Assembly: GCF_030378205.1 (NCBI RefSeq)
Contig: NZ_CP127385.1
Location: forward strand, 1,962,001-2,026,000
Reading direction: 5' to 3'
Origin: Bradyrhizobium sp. NP1
GTDB taxonomy: Bacteria > Pseudomonadota > Alphaproteobacteria > Rhizobiales > Xanthobacteraceae
DNA: 64,000 nt
Shown here: piece after piece, positions 17,872-28,651 of the stretch
How the letters are laid out: each line of letters starts with the position of its first letter
Numbering within the stretch: position 1 is the stretch's first letter
Notes under the pieces: generated by a model
What the model saw: the letters and a program-made list of their open reading frames with translations, nothing else
Told to the model about the DNA's origin: nothing
The model's database searches: none
Position numbers and translations under genes: made by a program

Positions 17872-19241
17872 TAGCGGGCCTCCGCGGCGGCGCGCTTCAG
17901 AAGCCGCTGCCATTCCCGGTAGCCTGGATGGAAGTTGGTTTCGCCGCCGAAAGTCGGCGGCCCGAAAGACCATTCGGCCGGCCGTATGCCCAGCTCGCCC
18001 GCATGGCGACTGTCGCCGGCACCGGCAGCCGCGGTGCCACGCAGATAGCCCTGGGTATGGCCGGCGCGCGCGGCGTCATAGCCGGTCTGGCAGAACTCAT
18101 ACATCAGATTGTCGTCGGAGCTCGCGAGCCCCGACGCGTTGAAGAAATCCTCGTAGTTGCGGATGCGCAGGGCGCGCGCCGCGGGGCTTTCGCCGACCGG
18201 CGCGAGGCAGTGCGAGACCATTTCGGTCCTGTCGGCGGCGAGCGGCCGCCAGGTCCTGACCTGCGCCGACAGGATGTCGATGACCTGGAGATTCGGGAAA
18301 ATCGTGAGGTTGCGCTGGCGCAGCATCCATTTGGCGCGGTCGCCGCCGACGCGCTGGCGCACCGCTTCGAGCTGTGCTGGGTCCATCCCGAGCGGGCGGC
18401 CGTAGAGCTGGGTCCGCTTGATCGACCAGTTCACCGCGTGGCCGTGATCGAAATTGAAGCTGCCCTGGCCCTCGACCTCGTGCTCGCCTTCCTCGGTGAA
18501 GCCGTCGTCCGCGTTGGCCGCGGCCTTTCGCTTCTTCAGGATGTCGACATAGGAGCTGTGGGTCGTGGCGAAGTGGTAGTAGTCGAGCCCGTTCTCGAAT
18601 TGCAGCTTCCAGTTCGCATCGAAAGTGTACGTGCTCTCGCCGGGGACGAATTCCAGCTGGCCACTGTCGCTCTGGTCGACGATCAGGTCGAGAAACGCGC
18701 GGGCCTCGCCGAGGTAGTCCTCGATCGGCGGAACGTCGGGCGACAGGCTCGCGAACAGGAAGCCGCGATAGTTGCCGAACCGTGCGACCGGGATCAGGTT
18801 GTGATCGGCACCGGCGAACGAGGGTGGATATTGCCCACTTGCCTGCTCCGTGATCGAGACGTTGCGGCCGGTGCTGTCATAGGCCCAGCCATGATAGCGG
18901 CAGACGTGGAATTTCTGGTTGCCGCGCTTGAACGGGCACACCACCGTGCCGCGGTGCCGGCAGGTGTTGAGGAAGGCGCGCACGGTGCCGTCCGCGCCGC
19001 GCGCGAGCAGGATCGGATGGCGCCCGATATGGGTCGTGACGAAGTCGTTCGGACGCGCGACCTGCGTCTCCAGTCCGATGAAATTCCAGGTCGCTTCGAA
19101 GATATGGCGCAGTTCGGCTTCGAAGATTTCAGGGTCTGTGAAGATGCGCCGATCGACCTGGAACACGCCTTCGGCAGGCCGATCGTCGATCAGGTCCGCG
19201 ATCGCGAGCAGATCGGCCTTCATCTGGAATGGAACGTTCAT
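17871..19241 (-). CDS. Ring-hydroxylating dioxygenase alpha subunit (Rieske and mononuclear iron)
   Basis: The 456-residue catalytic subunit has Rieske ligands in NTCRHRGTVVC and HVCRYHGWAYD (residues about 95-120) and the mononuclear iron 2-His motif in GLDYYHFATTHSSY (D-x2-H-x4-H, near residue 215). It would insert both atoms of O2 into an aromatic ring; size and the YHFATTHSSYV region resemble anthranilate/benzoate-type enzymes. The ATG at 19241 follows GGGAGAACAGG. The frame is open to 19373. A promoter and dyad operator lie at 19491-19520, leaving a leader of about 240 nt. Confidence 0.9.
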   Translation of the reverse strand: MNVPFQMKADLLAIADLIDDRPAEGVFQVDRRIFTDPEIFEAELRHIFEATWNFIGLETQVARPNDFVTTHIGRHPILLARGADGTVRAFLNTCRHRGTVVCPFKRGNQKFHVCRYHGWAYDSTGRNVSITEQASGQYPPSFAGADHNLIPVARFGNYRGFLFASLSPDVPPIEDYLGEARAFLDLIVDQSDSGQLEFVPGESTYTFDANWKLQFENGLDYYHFATTHSSYVDILKKRKAAANADDGFTEEGEHEVEGQGSFNFDHGHAVNWSIKRTQLYGRPLGMDPAQLEAVRQRVGGDRAKWMLRQRNLTIFPNLQVIDILSAQVRTWRPLAADRTEMVSHCLAPVGESPAARALRIRNYEDFFNASGLASSDDNLMYEFCQTGYDAARAGHTQGYLRGTAAAGAGDSRHAGELGIRPAEWSFGPPTFGGETNFHPGYREWQRLLKRAAAEAR

Positions 19242-19490
19242 CCTGTTCTCCCTTGAGGCCGGCGCCCGCGATGGCTGACGCAGGAACACGCCTTGCGTGC
19301 CGGGATCGCCGGAGTGGATCGATTGATCGTGGAAGAAATGTTCTGCCGCGCGTGCCGGGGACGGCTGTTCCACAGGGACGCGGACGCTGCGTGGCGGGCG
19401 CCTTGCGTGATTGCGATCACGATGCGACGGCGGTGCGCCATCGGCTCGCCTCCCCTGTCCATTCTTGTCGGCGTCAAGCCTTTAGGAAGG
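19242..19490. other. Long leader of the dioxygenase operon with a Crp/Fnr-like dyad
   Basis: No supported gene lies between the alpha subunit ATG and its predicted promoter. The segment holds CGTGATTGCGATCACG (19406-19421), with arms CGTGAT and ATCACG around TGCG. It fits both a CRP-type GTGA-N6-TCAC and an FNR-type TGAT-N4-ATCA core. The Crp/Fnr regulator at 524 or a global one could bind it. Nothing else is recognisable. Confidence 0.4.
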
Positions 19491-19520
19491 CTGATAGTTG
19501 TCTTGACAACCATTGTCAAG
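19491..19520 (-). promoter_or_regulatory. Promoter overlapped by nested dyad operators, dioxygenase operon
   Basis: On the minus strand TTGACA (19519-19514) and TATCAG (19496-19491) are spaced by exactly 17 bases, a good sigma-70-type promoter reading into the alpha subunit gene. The same DNA is CTTGACAACCATTGTCAAG (19502-19520), a perfect dyad with 8-bp arms, and GTTGTCTTGACAAC (19498-19511), a second perfect dyad that overlaps it. A repressor bound here would block RNA polymerase. A MarR-family repressor such as the one at 14978 is the likely ligand, by family and distance. Confidence 0.65.
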
Positions 19521-19571
19521 CGCATCGCGTCGCGCGGTCGGCGCACCGTCACACTCTCCTGACGGCAATGC

Positions 19572-19600
19572 AAAAGGCCCGCCGGTGATGCCGGCGGGCC
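19572..19600 (-). terminator. Rho-independent terminator of the exported phosphatase-like gene
   Basis: GGCCCGCCGG (19576-19585) and CCGGCGGGCC (19591-19600) form a perfect 10-bp stem with a 5-base loop. On the minus strand it is followed by TTTTG (19575-19571). It lies 35 bases after the stop of the gene at 19636 and separates it from the dioxygenase promoter. Confidence 0.8.
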
Positions 19601-19635
19601 CTGTCGCTTTGTTGTGCCGCGATTTCTCGCCGCGA

Positions 19636-21762
19636 TCAGTCCTCAAGACCTCGGCTGCGTTCGGCAAGATCCTCGACCCGGTCGATCAGCTCTCGCGCGC
19701 GGTGGCCAAGGCCGTCTTCCGCACCTTCGCCGACCGGCTGGTTATGGAACGAGGCGTTGTTCAGCACCGTCTTGATCTGACCGGCGAGCTCATCGCGCTC
19801 CTCGGTGATCGCCGCGATCTGCTTCAGATAGCGGCCGTAGATCTTGTCGTTGCCGGTGACGGCGTGGTTGGACCACACCAGGCTGGCGCGGCCAAGACGG
19901 CCGAGCGGCGCATTGAGCTGCTTATAGACCCGCGCGAGTTCCGTGAAGTCTTCGTGGCGCTCGCGGATGCCTTGCGGCAGCGCCTGCTCGTGCAGCCATT
20001 CGGCGACCACGCGGCCTTCATGCACGTAGTCGTCCTTCAGGCCGACCAGTGCCATGACCGTCGGCCGCACGTCGGCGTGGTCGGTGAACACCTGGTCGTC
20101 GCGGCCCAGCGAACGCACCCCCGGACCAACCATCGCTACCCAGGTTCGGGTGATGTCCTTCTGGAAGTCGCCGTGGTTCCAGGCAAAGGCCGGTCCCACG
20201 AAGACGCAGTCGGACTGGTTCGCGCATGCGCCGCCGCTTCCGGTCTCGAAGAAGTAGTTGTCGTTGCCGAACATGGTCAGCGTCGGCGTGCGCGCCGGGC
20301 TCGTGGTAACCATGTGCAACAGCTTCATCTCCGCCCGGTCGGCCAGCAGCCGCGACAGCTTGTCGGTGCTGCCGGTCATCGGGTTGGTCGCGACCAGCGC
20401 GTCGAGATCGTGCTCCATGGTGCGGGTGACGGCATCCGTCGGCGCCGGGTTGCCGTTGATATAGAAGGTCGGCGCATCGTCGCTGTGCACAGAGAACGGC
20501 GTCGCGTTGGCGCGCTGGGTCAACAGCAGGCGATTGAGCAGCACGTCGATCTCGCCCTTCTGGCCGGCGGCGTAGGTGCAGGGCACGTTGACGCCATCGC
20601 AATTGGCTGGCGTCGGCGCGCCGCCGACGAAGTGATCGTTCTCGTCGGGCGTCACCGTGAACAGCGTGTTGTCCTTGGTGATGCCGTCGGCGGCAAGGCG
20701 CTGGAAGAACTTGCCGAACGCGATGTCATATTGCTTGAGCTGCGCAACATAGCCGGCTTCGCCGGGACCGAAGGTGCCGGAACCGAAACGGTTGTCGTGC
20801 GCGTCCGCGATATAGACGTAGATCACCTGAACGCCGGCTTCCAGCATGGTCGCGACATAGCCGAGCGACTGCGTCGCCAGCGGGCTGAAGCCGTTCGGGA
20901 AACCGGGGCGGCCGAACTGATCGGCGATGATGTTGCCGTCGAGGTCCTTGATTGGGCCGGACGGCGAGATCACCGGCTGCACGTTGATGTTGCCGAACAG
21001 GCCCTTGAAGCCGACATAGGTGCCAGGTTCGTCAGGGAGGGTGTCGTTGGCGGCGTTGCTGTTGTTGCAGAGCCGGCTGCCGACCGCGCAATGGACGGCG
21101 ATGCCGAGATAGTCGGTCGTCGGTTGTTGCCGGACCGCTGCGCTTGGCGAGGCAAGCTGGACGCGAACCGCAGTGTCCTGCGGGCTGCCGGCGCCGAAGA
21201 AGGTCGTGACGTCGTCCGGAACGCGCTCAAATTCGATATTGGCGACCGAGAAGGCACCGACATCGCAGCCGGCGCGGGTAAAGGGCACCCATGGCGCCGG
21301 TGCAGTCTTGCCGCGTTCGTCGAGCATCTCGGGCTTGCCGTCGCCGCCGAGCGCGGTCCAGTACAGGAACGAGGGCGAGAAGCTGACGCTGCCGTCCGGC
21401 TTGAAGAAGCCGTATGAGTTGGCAACCGGAATGCCGGAGCGGTCGCCATAGACGCCGGTGAGCCCGGTGACGATGTCGTGCGCGGTGTGCGAAATCAATG
21501 GCGTGTGGTGGTTGCCGCTGACGACGCCGTTATCGCGAATGAAGTTGAGCAGGTTGGGCATCTGCTCCAGATCGGACGGAACGTTCGGATTGTCGCGACG
21601 CAGGTGCACGTTGTCGAAAACGATGTTGATGACACGTTTGATCTGACCGCTCGGCGCATTCAGCTGGCAGGCCGCAGACGCCGATTGCGAGGCAGCACCG
21701 AGAAAGAACAGGCCCAGCGCCAGCGAGACCGGCGCTTTCAATTTCGATCTTGATCCCTTCAT
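19636..21762 (-). CDS. Exported alkaline-phosphatase-superfamily protein
   Basis: The 708-residue protein has a signal peptide at residues 1-30 (LALGLFFLGAASQSASA) and metal-site patterns of the alkaline phosphatase/sulfatase superfamily: INIVFDNVHLRRDNP at the mature N terminus, HHTPLISHTAHD, IADAHDNRFG, TVTPDENDHFVGG and a late FTDHADVRPTVMALVGLKDD. The reaction is probably phosphoester or sulfate-ester hydrolysis; no close family is recognised. The ATG at 21762 follows GGGAGAAAAG. Being exported and next to the type II secretion locus, it is a candidate substrate of that system. It has its own terminator. Confidence 0.75.
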   Translation of the reverse strand: MKGSRSKLKAPVSLALGLFFLGAASQSASAACQLNAPSGQIKRVINIVFDNVHLRRDNPNVPSDLEQMPNLLNFIRDNGVVSGNHHTPLISHTAHDIVTGLTGVYGDRSGIPVANSYGFFKPDGSVSFSPSFLYWTALGGDGKPEMLDERGKTAPAPWVPFTRAGCDVGAFSVANIEFERVPDDVTTFFGAGSPQDTAVRVQLASPSAAVRQQPTTDYLGIAVHCAVGSRLCNNSNAANDTLPDEPGTYVGFKGLFGNINVQPVISPSGPIKDLDGNIIADQFGRPGFPNGFSPLATQSLGYVATMLEAGVQVIYVYIADAHDNRFGSGTFGPGEAGYVAQLKQYDIAFGKFFQRLAADGITKDNTLFTVTPDENDHFVGGAPTPANCDGVNVPCTYAAGQKGEIDVLLNRLLLTQRANATPFSVHSDDAPTFYINGNPAPTDAVTRTMEHDLDALVATNPMTGSTDKLSRLLADRAEMKLLHMVTTSPARTPTLTMFGNDNYFFETGSGGACANQSDCVFVGPAFAWNHGDFQKDITRTWVAMVGPGVRSLGRDDQVFTDHADVRPTVMALVGLKDDYVHEGRVVAEWLHEQALPQGIRERHEDFTELARVYKQLNAPLGRLGRASLVWSNHAVTGNDKIYGRYLKQIAAITEERDELAGQIKTVLNNASFHNQPVGEGAEDGLGHRARELIDRVEDLAERSRGLED

Positions 21763-22018
21763 TCTTTTCTCCCGACGTCGGCGGGTGAACATGAGATGCA
21801 AATTGCCGACGGCTCGCACATTACGGCGCGGGTTGTTGCGACGAATTGACACGCCCATGACGGTTGCTCGGCGTGCACATGAATCGGCCGCTGTGTGATC
21901 GGAGCGTGATGCTGGCGCTTGCAGGCGCGCGTGATGTCTGGCGTGGCGAGGACCGAACTACGCGGGACCAGGAGTTCGGCCGTGGCCACGCCAGGCTTCA
22001 CGCGAACGGATTTGTTGC

Positions 22019-22513
22019 TCAGGGAAGTCCGGGCGCCCAGGCCAGCGCAAGCCGCTGGCCCGTAACGATCTGATCGGGCGACATCTTGGAAGCGACCGCG
22101 TTGCGCAGCCGCAAATAATAGTCGCGCTCGTGCTTTGACGCGCGCGCCGCCGCCAGGTTCAGCCATTTGTAGGCCAGGATGAAATCCTGCGGCACGCCGT
22201 GACCCTTGTCGTACATCAGGCCGAGCATGCTCTGCGCGAACGGATTGCCTCGGCATGCCGCCTGGATATAAAGGTCGGCGGCCGCATCATAGGCCTGCGG
22301 CGCGCCATAGCCGTTTTCATACATGAAGCCGAGAAAGGCCTGGGCCTGGGCATTGCCCCGCAAGGCAAGCGGCGTCAGCACCCTGACGACGGCGATATAG
22401 TCGCCCCGCGCATAGGCCGCGTTGGCACGTGCGACGGTGTTCGCCCGCGCCGGAAGCGCGTGAAACGAGCAGAGCAGGAGAACGAGACCGGCGGCAAGGA
22501 TACGCAGCCGCAT
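22019..22513 (-). CDS. Sel1-like repeat protein with signal peptide
   Basis: The 164-residue protein begins with a signal peptide (MRLRILAAGLVLLLCSFHALPARA) and holds about three Sel1/TPR-like repeats of the form AQAFLGFMYENGYGAPQAYDAA and AQSMLGLMYDKGHGVPQDF. These solenoids mediate protein-protein contacts in the periplasm. It starts 52 bases after gspD on the same strand, so it is likely co-transcribed with gspD and could assist secretin assembly or substrate handling. That role is inferred from position. Confidence 0.78.
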   Translation of the reverse strand: MRLRILAAGLVLLLCSFHALPARANTVARANAAYARGDYIAVVRVLTPLALRGNAQAQAFLGFMYENGYGAPQAYDAAADLYIQAACRGNPFAQSMLGLMYDKGHGVPQDFILAYKWLNLAAARASKHERDYYLRLRNAVASKMSPDQIVTGQRLALAWAPGLP

Positions 22514-22565
22514 GCCGAGAAGCGCCGCTATTGCGATCGGCGCGCGCGCGACAATGGCGCGGCGC

Positions 22566-24941
22566 TCAGCGGACCGTGCGAACCCGCAAATCATCGGTGC
22601 TTGCTCCCACGCTGCCACGCAGCTTCGACCGCAGCTCCTCGGCGATATGATGCGCGTCCGTGCCGTCGCGGATGATCTGGGGACGAATGAAGATGATGAG
22701 CTCGGTGCGGGTGCCCTTCTTGTCCTGGTGCGAGAAGGCGTCGCCCAGCCCCTGGATTTCGTCGAGCAGCGGGATGCCGTTGCGGTTTCCATTCTGCTGC
22801 TCGCTGATCAGGCCGGCCAGCAGCACCGTCTGTCCCGATGCGACCGAGATCGAGCTCTTCACCCGGCGTTCCGAGACGGTCGGCGTCAGGCTGGCCGCGG
22901 TTGTCGGAGAGACGTTGCTGATCTCCTGCTCCACCTCGAGCCGCACGTTGCCGTTGACGTTGATGCGGGGCGAGACGCGCAGGATGATGCCGGTGTTGCG
23001 ATAGTCGATGGTGTTGACCACCGTATTGCTGGTCGTCAGCACGGTGGCGCTGCCGGTCGAAACCGGCACTACGTCGCCGACCTGGAGGGTCGCCGCCTGG
23101 TTGTTGATCACGACCAGCGACGGGTTGGACAGGACCTTGACGCTGGTCACGGTATGCAGCGCGTCGAGGATGGCGCTGGGCTGCGCCTCCGATCCGATCA
23201 GGAAGTTGAAGCCGGGAAAGGCGCGGTTGATGAAGGCGCCGGCCACCGATCCGGCGGCGGCCGCGGCGCTGGTCGCGTCGGTGCCGGTCGTCGGGGTTGT
23301 GCTCGTCGTGGTCGACCCGGGTGCCTGGGTCGATTGCGTGTTGAGGACAGAGCCCTGGTTCGGCCGCAGGCCTAAATTGTGGCTGGTCAGGAAGAACTGC
23401 ACGCCATAGCTGAGCTCGTTGGTGAGAGTGACCTCGGCGATCGTGGCATCGATCGCCACTTGCAGCGGCGGCTGGTCGACCTGCATCAGGGTCGCCTCGA
23501 TGATGCGGTAGTTGCCCTGGTCGGCGTAGATCAGGAGCGAGTTGTTGACGGCGTCGGGCGTGATCCGCACGTTCTGCATCAAGGGTTGTCCGCCGCTGCC
23601 GGAACTGCGGCTGTCGAGCGCGCTGGTGCCGGAGGAGGAGTTGGCGCTGCCTGCCTGCAGCGGCTGGCCGAAGCCGGGTGTCGTCGCGCCATTGCCGCCA
23701 TTGCCGCCGGTCGACATGCGCGAGGCGAAGCCACTCGTGGCCGACGACGCGTTGTTGGCACCCAGTGACAGCCGGTCGGCGCTGGACGTGGCCGACAGGC
23801 CCGATCCCGGCGCGAGCTGGTTGTCGGGACTGTCGAGCGATCCTTGCGAGCCGCCGATGAACATGTCGGTCAGCACCCGCGCGATCTGCTTGGCGTCACC
23901 ATATTTCACGCGGTAGACGTGGACGCTGTTGCGCGCCGTGTCGGCATGATCGAGCCGCCGGATCCAGCTTGCGGCGGTGTGCAGCAGCGCCGGCTTGCGG
24001 CTGACCACGAGAATGGCGTTGAGTCGGCTGACGGGCTGGAATTTGACCACGTTCTGGCTGAGGCCGCTCTCGCCGGAATCCATGATCTTCTCCAGCTCGG
24101 CGATGATCGGCTCCGGCGCGCTGTTGCCGACGGGATAGATCCCGACCGACTGGCCGCGCATCCAGTCGACGTCGAAGCTCATCGCGGTTTCGACCGCCGT
24201 CTGCCGTTCGGCGCCGGTGCCCTGGATCAGGAGCAGGTTGCGCGTCGGATCGGCGCGGACGCTGCCCGGCTTGGTGGCGAAGGAATCGAGCAGCTTCAGG
24301 ACCGTCGCCGCCGACACATATTGCAGCGGCACCACGGAAACGCCGTAACCGGGCTCGGGGTTTGCTGCGGCCTGGTCGACGCGTCCGGAGCCGACCGCGT
24401 CGCCGAGCGGCGTCAGGCGATAGCCGGCGCTGTCGCGCACCAGCACCACGCCGCTGAGCCGCAGCGCGTTCTCCAGCACGAACACGATGTCGGACTTCGG
24501 CACCGGCCGCACCGACACCAGGCTGACCGTGCCCTGTACGCGCGGATCGATGGTATAGCCGGTGCCCAGGATGTCGCCGAGCACCACCTTGGCGACGGTC
24601 GCGATCGGCGTGTTCTCGAAATTGAGGTCGTAGCCGTTGCCGCTGGCAGCGGTTCGCTGCATCCGCACTTCCGGAATATCGGATATCTCGGTGCCCTCGA
24701 ACACCGCGGCGCGGCCGCGCTCGCCGGCATTGGATTGCACCGAATTCACGAGCTCGGTGCGCCGCGGCATGATGTCGAGCGAACGCACCTTGTCGAGCAC
24801 GTCGATATCGGCAGGCGCCGTCGTCCCCATTGTGGCCGGATTACACGAAGTGAGAAGCAGTGTGACGCCAAGCGTCATCGCAACGACGCCGGCGCTGCGT
24901 GCAGCCGTCCGGGATCGGCCCTGATTGCCGGCGCGCACCAT
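22566..24941 (-). CDS. gspD: Type II secretion system secretin GspD
   Basis: The 791-residue outer-membrane secretin has a lipoprotein-type N terminus (LLLTSC lipobox near residue 32), several N-domain repeats (for example YRVKYGDAKQIARVLTDMF and ITPDAVNNSLLIYADQGNYRII), a Gly/Ser/Asn-rich linker in the N3 region, and the C-terminal secretin core with VLSNPSLVVINNQAATLQVGD and VASGQTVLLAGLISE. It forms the exit channel for folded exoproteins. The gene is divergent from gspE and shares a 287-base intergenic region with it. As a likely lipoprotein it may reach the outer membrane without a separate pilotin. Confidence 0.95.
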   Translation of the reverse strand: MVRAGNQGRSRTAARSAGVVAMTLGVTLLLTSCNPATMGTTAPADIDVLDKVRSLDIMPRRTELVNSVQSNAGERGRAAVFEGTEISDIPEVRMQRTAASGNGYDLNFENTPIATVAKVVLGDILGTGYTIDPRVQGTVSLVSVRPVPKSDIVFVLENALRLSGVVLVRDSAGYRLTPLGDAVGSGRVDQAAANPEPGYGVSVVPLQYVSAATVLKLLDSFATKPGSVRADPTRNLLLIQGTGAERQTAVETAMSFDVDWMRGQSVGIYPVGNSAPEPIIAELEKIMDSGESGLSQNVVKFQPVSRLNAILVVSRKPALLHTAASWIRRLDHADTARNSVHVYRVKYGDAKQIARVLTDMFIGGSQGSLDSPDNQLAPGSGLSATSSADRLSLGANNASSATSGFASRMSTGGNGGNGATTPGFGQPLQAGSANSSSGTSALDSRSSGSGGQPLMQNVRITPDAVNNSLLIYADQGNYRIIEATLMQVDQPPLQVAIDATIAEVTLTNELSYGVQFFLTSHNLGLRPNQGSVLNTQSTQAPGSTTTSTTPTTGTDATSAAAAAGSVAGAFINRAFPGFNFLIGSEAQPSAILDALHTVTSVKVLSNPSLVVINNQAATLQVGDVVPVSTGSATVLTTSNTVVNTIDYRNTGIILRVSPRINVNGNVRLEVEQEISNVSPTTAASLTPTVSERRVKSSISVASGQTVLLAGLISEQQNGNRNGIPLLDEIQGLGDAFSHQDKKGTRTELIIFIRPQIIRDGTDAHHIAEELRSKLRGSVGASTDDLRVRTVR

Positions 24942-25228
24942 GTCGTTGCTGATCCAACTCTAGATACTGTGGTCCTGGATCATGCGCGAAGGCCGACCCG
25001 AGCAAGCCCGTACCCGTAGCGAGGAAAGATGACAGCAATAATTACCGTCGCTGTTTGATGACTTGATGACAGAGCGGTGTGACCTTTCTGCCATGATCTC
25101 GATCACGTCCTGCGGCGCTTCGTACAGATGTCATATTGAAGATCAATAACGCTGGTTCTGGCGGTAAGCGGCTCGGCCTGCGCCGCATTGTCCGCATCAC
25201 TACCCATGCAGCACGAACTGGAAGAAGC
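24942..25228. promoter_or_regulatory. Divergent gspD/gspE promoter region with an FNR-like dyad
   Basis: This 287-base gap separates the two divergent secretion operons. It holds ATGATCTCGATCAC (25093-25106), a TGAT-N4-ATCA core like that in the dioxygenase leader at 19406. Clear -35/-10 pairs were not found. The dyad could place secretion under a Crp/Fnr-type regulator; evidence is the motif alone. Confidence 0.35.
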
Positions 25229-26929
<1,701 letters not shown>

Positions 26930-26936
26930 GCTAACC

Positions 26937-28142
26937 ATGCCAAACTTCCGATATCGTGCGTTGACACAGAGCGGCGAGATCGTGCACGGCACTGTTTCCG
27001 CATCGAGCGCGATCGAGGTTGCCGCGCGGATCGAATATCTTCGCCTGTTGCCGATCGAGACGATGGAGGAAAAGCGCAACGCGTCCGCTGGTCTCGGCCT
27101 GTTCGGCCGGCCGGGCGCGACCGAGGTCACGACTTTCACCCGTGATCTCGCGCTGCTGCTGAAAGCCGGTGCACGCCTCGACGACGCGCTCGAACTGCTG
27201 GCTGGCGATGCCGATGTCGGCAGGCTGCGTCCGATCGTCGCCAAAATGCGGGCGGCAGTCATGAGCGGCGACAGCTTTGCCGACGCGGTTGCTGCACACC
27301 CCGATCTGTTCGCGCCGATGTATGTCGCGCTGGTGCGGGTAGGCGAGGTATCCGGCACGCTCGACCAGGTGCTGGAGATGCTGGGCGCCGAACGCGCGCG
27401 TGCCGAGCAGATGCGCCGCAAGCTGACGGATGCGATGCAATATCCCGTCTTCGTGCTGATCGCGGCTGTTGGCGTGATGCTGTTCTTTATCCTGTTCGTG
27501 CTGCCGCAATTTTCCTCGGTGCTGCAGGATTTCGGCAACAAGTCGGATTCCGCGCTCAGCGTCTTCATCGGCATCTCGGACTTCATGCGGGCCAATGGCG
27601 AGATGCTGACGGCGGCGAGTGCGGGGCTTACCGTGTCGACATGGCTGCTGCTGCGGCGGCCGGGCACCCGAACGGCTGTCATCGCCGGCCTCGCGCGCCT
27701 GCCCGGCGTTGCCGGCATCTTCCGGTTCTACCGGACCAGCCTGTTCTGCCGCAATCTTGGCGTCCTGCTCGGTAGCGGTGTCAGCCTGACGGCCACCTTG
27801 CGTATCCTGATCGACATCATGGCCGTCACGGGCAATGTGGAAGCCTGGACGGCGGCCGCCGATCGCGTGCGTCACGGCGGCAAGCTGTCGGAAGCACTTT
27901 CGGCTTCGAATAGCCTGCCGCCGATGGCGCTGCGGATGCTCCGCCTCGGCGAGGAGACCGGCCAACTGCCCGTGCTGGCCGGCCGGGTCGCCGAGTTCTA
28001 CGAAGCGAAATTGCAGCGCAGCCTCGATCGCGCCGTGGCCATCGTCGGGCCGCTTGCCATCATCACGATCAGCGCTGTCGTCGGCGGCCTGATCGTCTCG
28101 GTCATGACCGCGTTGTTGTCGGTCACGCAGCTCGTTGGATAG
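26937..28142 (+). CDS. gspF: Type II secretion inner-membrane platform protein GspF
   Basis: The 401-residue protein has two GspF domains, each with a cytoplasmic helical bundle (FTRDLALLLKAGARLDDALELL; RTSLFCRNLGVLLGSGVSL) and hydrophobic segments (VFVLIAAVGVMLFFILFVLP; IITISAVVGGLIVSVMTALL). The motif ALVRVGEVSGTLDQVLEML is characteristic. It starts 7 bases after gspE. It anchors GspE and extracts pseudopilins from the membrane. Confidence 0.94.
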   Translation: MPNFRYRALTQSGEIVHGTVSASSAIEVAARIEYLRLLPIETMEEKRNASAGLGLFGRPGATEVTTFTRDLALLLKAGARLDDALELLAGDADVGRLRPIVAKMRAAVMSGDSFADAVAAHPDLFAPMYVALVRVGEVSGTLDQVLEMLGAERARAEQMRRKLTDAMQYPVFVLIAAVGVMLFFILFVLPQFSSVLQDFGNKSDSALSVFIGISDFMRANGEMLTAASAGLTVSTWLLLRRPGTRTAVIAGLARLPGVAGIFRFYRTSLFCRNLGVLLGSGVSLTATLRILIDIMAVTGNVEAWTAAADRVRHGGKLSEALSASNSLPPMALRMLRLGEETGQLPVLAGRVAEFYEAKLQRSLDRAVAIVGPLAIITISAVVGGLIVSVMTALLSVTQLVG

Positions 28143-28153
28143 GGGGCATCGCC

Positions 28154-28645
28154 ATGTCAGGAAAAATCGGGATCGGGACACCTAGCTCGCTTGTCGCAGC
28201 CGGGACGAGCAGGGAGAGCGAGCAGGGCTTCACCCTGGTCGAAATGCTCGTCGTCATCACCATCATCGGCTTGATCATGGGGCTGATCGGCCCGCGCGTG
28301 CTCAATTATCTGAGCGAGTCGAAGGTCAAGGCGGCCAGGATCCAGATGCAGAGCTTTTCCAGCGCGCTTGACCTCTTCAACCTCGATGCGGGCCGTTATC
28401 CGTCGACGGCGGAAGGGCTCGCCGCCCTGGTTCGCCGCACGCCGGGTATCGCCGCATGGAACGGCCCTTACCTGAAGGGCGGCAACGTTCCCAACGACCC
28501 CTGGAACAATCCGTACATCTACCGCGCTCCCGGAGAGCACGGCGCCTACGACATCATCTCGCTGGGTTCGGACGGGCAGGAAGGCGGCACCGGCGTCGCC
28601 GCCGACATCTCGCTCGACACCATGACGAGCGCAAGAAACGAATAA
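28154..28645 (+). CDS. gspG: Major pseudopilin GspG
   Basis: The 163-residue protein has the prepilin cleavage site EQG|FTLVEMLVVI after an unusually long leader of about 25 residues, then the hydrophobic helix. The C-terminal part has the GspG pattern LDLFNLDAGRYPSTAEGLAALV, GGNVPNDPWNNPYIYRAPGEHG and ISLGSDGQEGGTG, which includes the calcium-binding loop residues. It would be processed by the peptidase at 33604 and polymerise into the pseudopilus. Confidence 0.94.
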   Translation: MSGKIGIGTPSSLVAAGTSRESEQGFTLVEMLVVITIIGLIMGLIGPRVLNYLSESKVKAARIQMQSFSSALDLFNLDAGRYPSTAEGLAALVRRTPGIAAWNGPYLKGGNVPNDPWNNPYIYRAPGEHGAYDIISLGSDGQEGGTGVAADISLDTMTSARNE

Positions 28646-28651
28646 CATCAC

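Noticed and set aside
19513..21417. A 634-codon open frame on the plus strand
   Set aside because: It lies opposite the exported phosphatase-like gene, has no family motif, and its composition is typical of the antisense of a high-GC gene.
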